Origin: Allopontixanthobacter sediminis
GTDB taxonomy: Bacteria > Pseudomonadota > Alphaproteobacteria > Sphingomonadales > Sphingomonadaceae
Assembly: GCF_009828115.1 (NCBI RefSeq)
Contig: NZ_WTYL01000003.1
Span: 543,802 to 607,801 of the forward strand
Direction of reading: 5' to 3'
DNA length: 64,000 nucleotides
The translations under genes and the position numbers were made by a program. Numbering within the stretch: position 1 is the stretch's first letter; each line of letters starts with the position of its first letter. Below the pieces are notes generated by a model that had not been told where the DNA came from, made no database searches, and saw nothing but the letters and a program-made list of their open reading frames with translations. Shown here piece after piece: positions 62,582 to 64,000 of the stretch.

Positions 62582-63064
62582 TTACGCGATCAGAACCAGC
62601 GGCTGGTCGAATTCGACCGGCTGCGCGTTGTCGACCAGCACTTCCACCACCGTTCCCTCGCGGTCGGAAGTGATCGGGTTCATCACCTTCATCGCTTCCA
62701 CGATCAGCAGGGTATCGCCGACGGCAACCTTGTCGCCAGCCTTCACGAAGTTGGGCGCGCTGGGATCGGCGGCGAGATAGACGGTGCCGACCATCGGGGA
62801 TTTGAGCGCGCCCGCATGATCCGGAGCAGTCTCGACCGGTGCCGGAGCAGCAGGCGTGCCGCCAGCGGGCGCGGCGGTTACCGGCGCGGCGGACATCATC
62901 GGCGCGGCCAGCACACCGCGGGCGACGCGGATCTTGCGCTCGCCATCTTCCACTTCAATTTCGGTCAACCCGGTTTCGCCAAGCATGTCGGCGAGTTCGC
63001 GGACCAGATCGGTATCAATGTTCATGCCAGCATTGCGACCTGCGGCAGCTTTGTTTTCGGCCAT
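62582..63064 (-). CDS. accB: Biotin carboxyl carrier protein of acetyl-CoA carboxylase
   Basis: A 160-residue carrier. An N-terminal leader and an Ala/Pro-rich linker precede the biotinyl domain; the biotin lysine is K126 in EAMKVMN. The Met in MVGTVY is the second half-domain's landmark. ATG 63064 has AAGAGG just ahead; the frame is open to 63124 but without support. accC follows ten bases downstream, aroQ lies about 100 bases upstream. Confidence 0.96.
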   Translation of the reverse strand: MAENKAAAGRNAGMNIDTDLVRELADMLGETGLTEIEVEDGERKIRVARGVLAAPMMSAAPVTAAPAGGTPAAPAPVETAPDHAGALKSPMVGTVYLAADPSAPNFVKAGDKVAVGDTLLIVEAMKVMNPITSDREGTVVEVLVDNAQPVEFDQPLVLIA

Positions 63065-63166
63065 GAAATGCCTCTTGTTAGGATTTAAGCGCCTGCCTAT
63101 GCGATGCTGGCGCGCCACTGGCAAGGGGCTGCGGCGAAGTTTGGACCGCCGGAACCGCCCCTGATG

Positions 63167-63601
63167 TTACAATTTCGCGGCCGCTTCCAGCGCCACGATA
63201 TAGCTGCGCGCGCCCAATCCCTCGACGGTCTGCACCGCCGCCATTCCGACATAGGAAAGATGCCGGAACGGCTCGCGGGTCTTGGGGTCGGACAAGTGCA
63301 CTTCGATCACCGGGGTGCGCACCGCGCGTATCGCATCGAGCAGCGCGATCGAGGTGTGGGTGTAGGCCCCGGCGTTGAGCAGGACCGCCTTCGCGCCTTC
63401 CGCCTGCGCTTCGTGCAGCCAGTCGACCAGGTGCCCCTCATGGTTGGTCTGGCGGACGTCCACCTCCACGCCCAGTTCTCGCGCGCGGTCCTCCAGCATC
63501 CCGGCAATATCATCGAGCGTGTCGGAGCCGTATATCTCCGGCTCCCGCATGCCGAGCAAATTGAGGTTGGGACCGTTGAGGACGTAGATGGTATCAGTCA
63601 T
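63167..63601 (-). CDS. aroQ: 3-dehydroquinate dehydratase, type II
   Basis: The third step of the shikimate pathway. A 144-residue flavodoxin-like dodecameric enzyme: LNGPNLNLLG with the catalytic tyrosine in EIYG (Tyr 24), NAGAYTHTS (Asn 77) and HLSDPKTREPFRH (His 103 region). ATG 63601 is conserved; the frame is open to 63694 without support. It is the first gene of the aroQ-accB-accC operon, an order frequent in alphaproteobacteria. Confidence 0.97.
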   Translation of the reverse strand: MTDTIYVLNGPNLNLLGMREPEIYGSDTLDDIAGMLEDRARELGVEVDVRQTNHEGHLVDWLHEAQAEGAKAVLLNAGAYTHTSIALLDAIRAVRTPVIEVHLSDPKTREPFRHLSYVGMAAVQTVEGLGARSYIVALEAAAKL

Positions 63602-63784
63602 ACGCCCCGAATAGCGCGCAAAGCGGGCGGGGCATAGCGCCGAAATCTTGGCGCAGGTACGTGAGCTTGGCGAGTTGACCGGGCGCTGGTGCATCGGAAG
63701 GCCCCGTGCGCCAGGCTATTGTTTGTAAAGAAATCTTTTCCTTGATATGATGCTTTTCGCAATGCTTCGAGGGAACGGTCGCAA

Positions 63785-64000
63785 ATGGCGAAGGACATCC
63801 TGACGAAAATCGTCCTCGTCGCTGCTGCGTCATCCATTCCCGCTGTGCTTCATGGCCAGGAAAAGATACCGGAAATAACCGTCGAGGGAACGCGCGCGAC
63901 GCTGCCCGATGCGACGCAATCCGTTCGCGCAATAGCCAACGCGACTAATGGTAACCTGGCGCGGTACGAAGTGGGGGTGTGCCCGGGCGTAGCTGGTCTG
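63785..64000 (+). CDS. Secreted protein of unknown function, 5' end only
   Basis: The first 72 residues of an exported protein cut off by the window end. A signal peptide (basic start, hydrophobic stretch, cleavage probably near LHGQ, residue 25) leads into EKIPEITVEG and ends RYEVGVCPGVAGL, where the Cys-Pro segment resembles a conserved alphaproteobacterial family with no known function. GAGGGAAC stands nine bases before ATG 63785. It is divergent from aroQ. Confidence 0.66.
   Translation, partial: MAKDILTKIVLVAAASSIPAVLHGQEKIPEITVEGTRATLPDATQSVRAIANATNGNLARYEVGVCPGVAGL

Overview
The window looks like an ordinary chromosomal stretch of a GC-rich alphaproteobacterium, most likely Sphingomonadales and probably Erythrobacteraceae. 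This rests on gene order and protein character: an alphaproteobacterial cytochrome c oxidase cluster that keeps ctaB, ctaG and surf1 beside the subunits, a class I lysyl-tRNA synthetase, ribosomal protein L21 with a long Lys/Ala/Pro tail, a plant/alphaproteobacterial-type GshA, an HWE histidine kinase, and glycine-zipper and RcnB-like envelope proteins. I saw no transposase, integrase, phage gene, CRISPR array, rRNA operon or replication origin. No gene-free stretch exceeds about 300 bases.

Layout. 1-5.7 kb: the aa3-type oxidase operon (coxB end, coxA, ctaB, a 41-residue membrane peptide, ctaG, coxC, DUF983, surf1), followed by thrC, an rRNA-methyltransferase-like gene and folB. 8.5-10.6 kb: a degenerate SDR-like ORF and the molybdopterin genes moaA, moaD and moaE. 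10.6-16 kb: small envelope proteins, rplU-rpmA with a strong terminator, a GNAT acetyltransferase, a metal-dependent hydrolase divergent from a TetR regulator, and ygfZ. 16-28 kb: two EamA transporters, pyrC, envelope and lipoproteins, astD, selO, an alpha/beta hydrolase, a glycosyltransferase, a TPR membrane protein and bamB. 28-34.4 kb: an ICMT-like membrane protein, gshA, rsmE, ubiA, an SRAP protein, and a glyoxalase-fold gene divergent from soxR. 34.4-47.8 kb: a SixA-like phosphatase coupled to a DinG-like helicase, a diguanylate cyclase, lysK, a 2-oxoglutarate dioxygenase, cytochrome b561, an RcnB-like repeat protein, a PNPOx-like protein, a single-domain response regulator, ettA and an M28 peptidase. 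47.8-50.8 kb: a copper-resistance locus (csoR divergent from copA-copB). 50.8-64 kb: fumC, exoD, an HWE kinase-receiver pair beside a bacterial voltage-gated sodium channel, two tRNAs, a WalW-like deacetylase, a histidine kinase with no recognisable N-box, an Lrp regulator, a small lipoprotein cytochrome c, and the accC-accB-aroQ operon.

How the parts work together. Much of the window is respiration and redox upkeep: oxidase assembly, ubiquinone prenylation, glutathione synthesis, SoxR and cytochrome b561. Three divergent gene pairs carry regulator sites that can be read directly. They are a SoxR box with soxS-like promoter spacing (33840-33857), a perfect CsoR-type operator touching the copA start codon (48098-48116), and paired palindromes over the promoter facing the TetR-linked hydrolase (14425-14449).

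I found no clear-cut undescribed multi-gene system. The best candidates for new biology are the kinase-receiver-sodium channel neighbourhood, the catalytically stripped SDR between folB and moaA, the ICMT-like domain on a long membrane protein, the kinase without an N-box, and an inverted repeat upstream of the glycine-zipper gene that shares half-sites with the region upstream of the RcnB-like gene.
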